Shown here: piece by piece, positions 6,166 to 7,185 of the stretch
How the letters are laid out: every line of letters begins with the position of its first letter
Numbering within the stretch: position 1 is the stretch's first letter
Assembly: GCA_945787595.1 (NCBI GenBank)
Contig: CALZJV010000670.1
Coordinates: forward strand, 1 to 7,185
Reading direction: 5' to 3'
Origin: an uncultured Desulfobacterales bacterium
GTDB lineage: Bacteria > Desulfobacterota > Desulfobacteria > Desulfobacterales > JAFDCJ01
DNA: 7,185 bases
Translations under genes and position numbers: made by a program
Notes under the pieces: generated by a model
The model's input: the letters and a program-made list of their open reading frames with translations, nothing else
What the model was told of the DNA's origin: nothing
Databases searched by the model: none

Positions 6166-6525
6166 TTATTTGGTTATTAAAGGAATTGCTAAAATTAACT
6201 TCAAGCCTTCATGCACCTCGTCCATTCTTCTATTTGAAAGCGTGCCAATTTTTTCTTTAATGCTTCTTTTGTCTGCAGACTTAATTTGAGTAGTATTGAT
6301 TACGCATTTTTTTGGTAAATTTGCCTCTCCTTTTCTTAGAATCACGTTGCCAGGCAGTTCTCCAAATTTTATTGTAGATGTTATCGCCAGCATGATAACC
6401 GTGTTGAGTTTACTATCGTTTAATATGTCATTTTGAATGACAAGACCCGGCCTACGTCCAATCGGCTCAGAACCCTTTCCCGGTGAAAAATTAACCCAGT
6501 AAATGGAACCTTTTCGAATTACCAT
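6166..6525 (-). CDS. mazF: MazF/PemK-family mRNA interferase toxin
   Basis: The product is 119 residues from ATG 6525, the usual MazF length (about 110-120), and opens MVIRKGSIYWVNFSPGKGSE. Family hallmarks include GSIYWVNFSPGKGSEPIGRRPGLVIQ with the active-site Arg in GRRPG (R24/R25), the ST loop LAITST (T49-S50) and the NTTQI segment. MazF toxins cut single-stranded RNA at short sequence motifs and stop translation when the antitoxin is lost. A longer open frame runs up to 6561, but its extra 12 residues are antitoxin coding DNA out of frame. The 6525 start has GGAGG (6532-6536) 6 nt upstream and overlaps the antitoxin stop in ATGGTAA, the signature of translational coupling. All family landmarks are present, so it is likely active. 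Confidence 0.93.
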   Translation of the reverse strand: MVIRKGSIYWVNFSPGKGSEPIGRRPGLVIQNDILNDSKLNTVIMLAITSTIKFGELPGNVILRKGEANLPKKCVINTTQIKSADKRSIKEKIGTLSNRRMDEVHEGLKLILAIPLITK

Positions 6526-6773
6526 TCCTGGCCTCCCTGGTTCCCAGCTCCATCGAACCATTTGGTCGAATGGAGTTGCTCCTTTTTGATTGAATCATCT
6601 GAAAAGACCCGGTTATATGAATCTTTAATTTGTCGTTCCTTTTCGCTTAATACCTTTTCGCGAAGTACGTTTGATATATATTTGCTGCGAGACAGCCCCA
6701 TCTGTTTGCTGATATCATCAATCATTATCACAAGGTCAGCCGGAATTGTGATAGCAACTTTTTGTGTATGCAT
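6519..6773 (-). CDS. mazE: Ribbon-helix-helix antitoxin paired with MazF
   Basis: This 84-residue protein has an N-terminal ribbon-helix-helix DNA-binding domain at about residues 4-45: the beta strand KVAITIPADL, then MIDDISKQMGLSRSKYISNVLRE. A charged, probably disordered tail follows, with SIKKEQLHSTKWFDGAG, the part that would wrap around the toxin. This is the RHH class of MazF partners rather than the AbrB-like E. coli MazE, so the symbol is used by position. The start ATG 6773 follows a perfect AAGGAGGT (6781-6788) with 7-nt spacing. It is first in a two-gene operon, overlapping mazF by 7 bp. With the toxin it is expected to bind the promoter region and repress it, as in other type II modules. 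Confidence 0.92.
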   Translation of the reverse strand: MHTQKVAITIPADLVIMIDDISKQMGLSRSKYISNVLREKVLSEKERQIKDSYNRVFSDDSIKKEQLHSTKWFDGAGNQGGQEW

Positions 6774-6809
6774 AATTGATACCTCCTTAAAGTATGATAA
6801 TTTCTAAAT

Positions 6810-6838
6810 ACTATAAGGGGATGATTCTATAATGTCAA
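6810..6838 (-). promoter_or_regulatory. Sigma-70 promoter of the mazEF-like operon
   Basis: On the minus strand a perfect -35 TTGACA (6838-6833) is followed after 17 bp by -10 TATAGT (6815-6810), a near-consensus promoter about 37 bp before the antitoxin ATG. TTATAG occurs twice, once in the spacer and once overlapping the -10 box, and may be part of the operator. The strength fits a type II toxin-antitoxin operon held down by autorepression. Confidence 0.82.
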
Positions 6839-6847
6839 GGTAATAAA

Positions 6848-6865
6848 GGTTTCTAGGGTTTCTAG
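6848..6865 (+). repeat. Tandem 9-bp repeat upstream of the mazEF promoter
   Basis: GGTTTCTAG is perfectly duplicated head to tail (6848-6856, 6857-6865). It lies 10-27 bp upstream of the -35 box. It could be an upstream binding site for the antitoxin-toxin complex or a simple slippage product. Confidence 0.5.
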
Positions 6866-6912
6866 AAGGAAAACATAGGGGTCCTCAGATACGCAGGAGG
6901 ACAAAGGATAAA

Positions 6913-6992
6913 GGTGAAAGACGGAAGGGCAGAAGCGGCGAAGTTGGGAAGATGTGAAGTTGGGATACGCTTGGGCGGTTTTTAAGTTGATT
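6913..6992 (+). repeat. Direct repeat copy 2 (right of MazEF)
   Basis: This is the 80-bp partner of the repeat at 6081-6161, same strand, about 90% identical. The similarity is densest in AGAAGCGGCGAAGTTGGGAA. Copy 1 continues GATTTAGTTTATT, but here that continuation is displaced: GATTGAGTTTATT occurs only at 7080-7092, after an 84-bp interval bounded by GTTGATT (6986-6992 and 7077-7083). Confidence 0.88.
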
Positions 6993-7185
6993 GGCCAGGT
7001 AAAATACTTTTCACTGTTACTATCGTAAATTTCACAAGCTAAAAGTTTGCTGGGCTCCCTTGGTTGGGTTGACTAGGTTGATTGAGTTTATTCAAAATCG
7101 AAAACCTGGTCCTCAGGGCCAGGTCAGAGGTGATCGGCTCTGCCATAGAACAAATCTGTTCAAGGTTTCAGGTGTCAGGTTTCAG
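6993..7185. other. Non-coding right edge with low-complexity repeats
   Basis: No coding frame is supported. The stretch contains a GGTTG-type run at about 7062-7092 (GGTTGGGTTGACTAGGTTGA), the hairpin at 7104-7124, and a final GGTTTCAGGTGTCAGGTTTCAG type run that continues past the window. TCAGGTTTCAG also occurs at 3342-3352. Confidence 0.5.
7100..7124 (-). terminator. Possible intrinsic terminator for a minus-strand gene beyond the window
   Basis: ACCTGGTCC (7104-7112) and GGGCCAGGT (7116-7124) form a 9-bp stem with one G-T pair and a 3-nt loop. On the minus strand it is followed by TTTTCGATTTT. No such T-run follows on the plus strand. The gene it would terminate would have to lie to the right of the window; alternatively it shields mazEF from read-through. 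Confidence 0.45.

Overview
The window looks like an accessory chromosomal stretch of a Gram-negative, probably environmental, exopolysaccharide-producing bacterium. A PEP-CTERM protein and the PrsK/PrsR-type regulators that go with exosortase (XrtA/EpsH) systems point to a diderm. The purine-rich intergenic repeats and remnant elements resemble what is common in Desulfobacterota (Deltaproteobacteria), but that placement is inference. No exosortase, polysaccharide gene, rRNA or tRNA was seen.

Left (1-829): a decayed VapBC toxin-antitoxin pair. The AbrB-type antitoxin has a one-base frameshift behind a perfect inverted-repeat operator. The PIN toxin is cut off after about 44 codons, where a transposase-less remnant with IS21-like repeated ends begins. 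A pair of overlapping inverted repeats then precedes prsR.

Centre (830-5753): a PEP-CTERM regulatory cluster. prsR (+), a sigma-54 response regulator, is damaged: its receiver has lost its last third and the reading frame changes, while the AAA+ and Fis-type HTH half is intact and has a possible internal start. A shredded second copy of the prsR 3' region lies just downstream. Next, on the minus strand, is a small secreted PEP-CTERM protein with a good terminator, a candidate -24/-12 promoter and a TGT-N11-ACA site placed like an activator site. A 700-bp gene-free stretch holding a tandem/hairpin repeat follows. The full-length membrane sensor kinase prsK (-) is convergent with prsR rather than in an operon with it. 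The model is that PrsK phosphorylates PrsR, which activates sigma-54 promoters of PEP-CTERM genes. Here that link appears broken, or PrsR output is receiver-independent.

Right (5754-7185): an intact MazEF-like pair (RHH antitoxin, MazF/PemK toxin; minus strand) with a near-consensus sigma-70 promoter and strong ribosome binding sites. It is framed by two ~80-bp direct repeats about 90% identical, as if the pair were a cassette. Beyond it are low-complexity repeats and a hairpin that could terminate a minus-strand gene outside the window.
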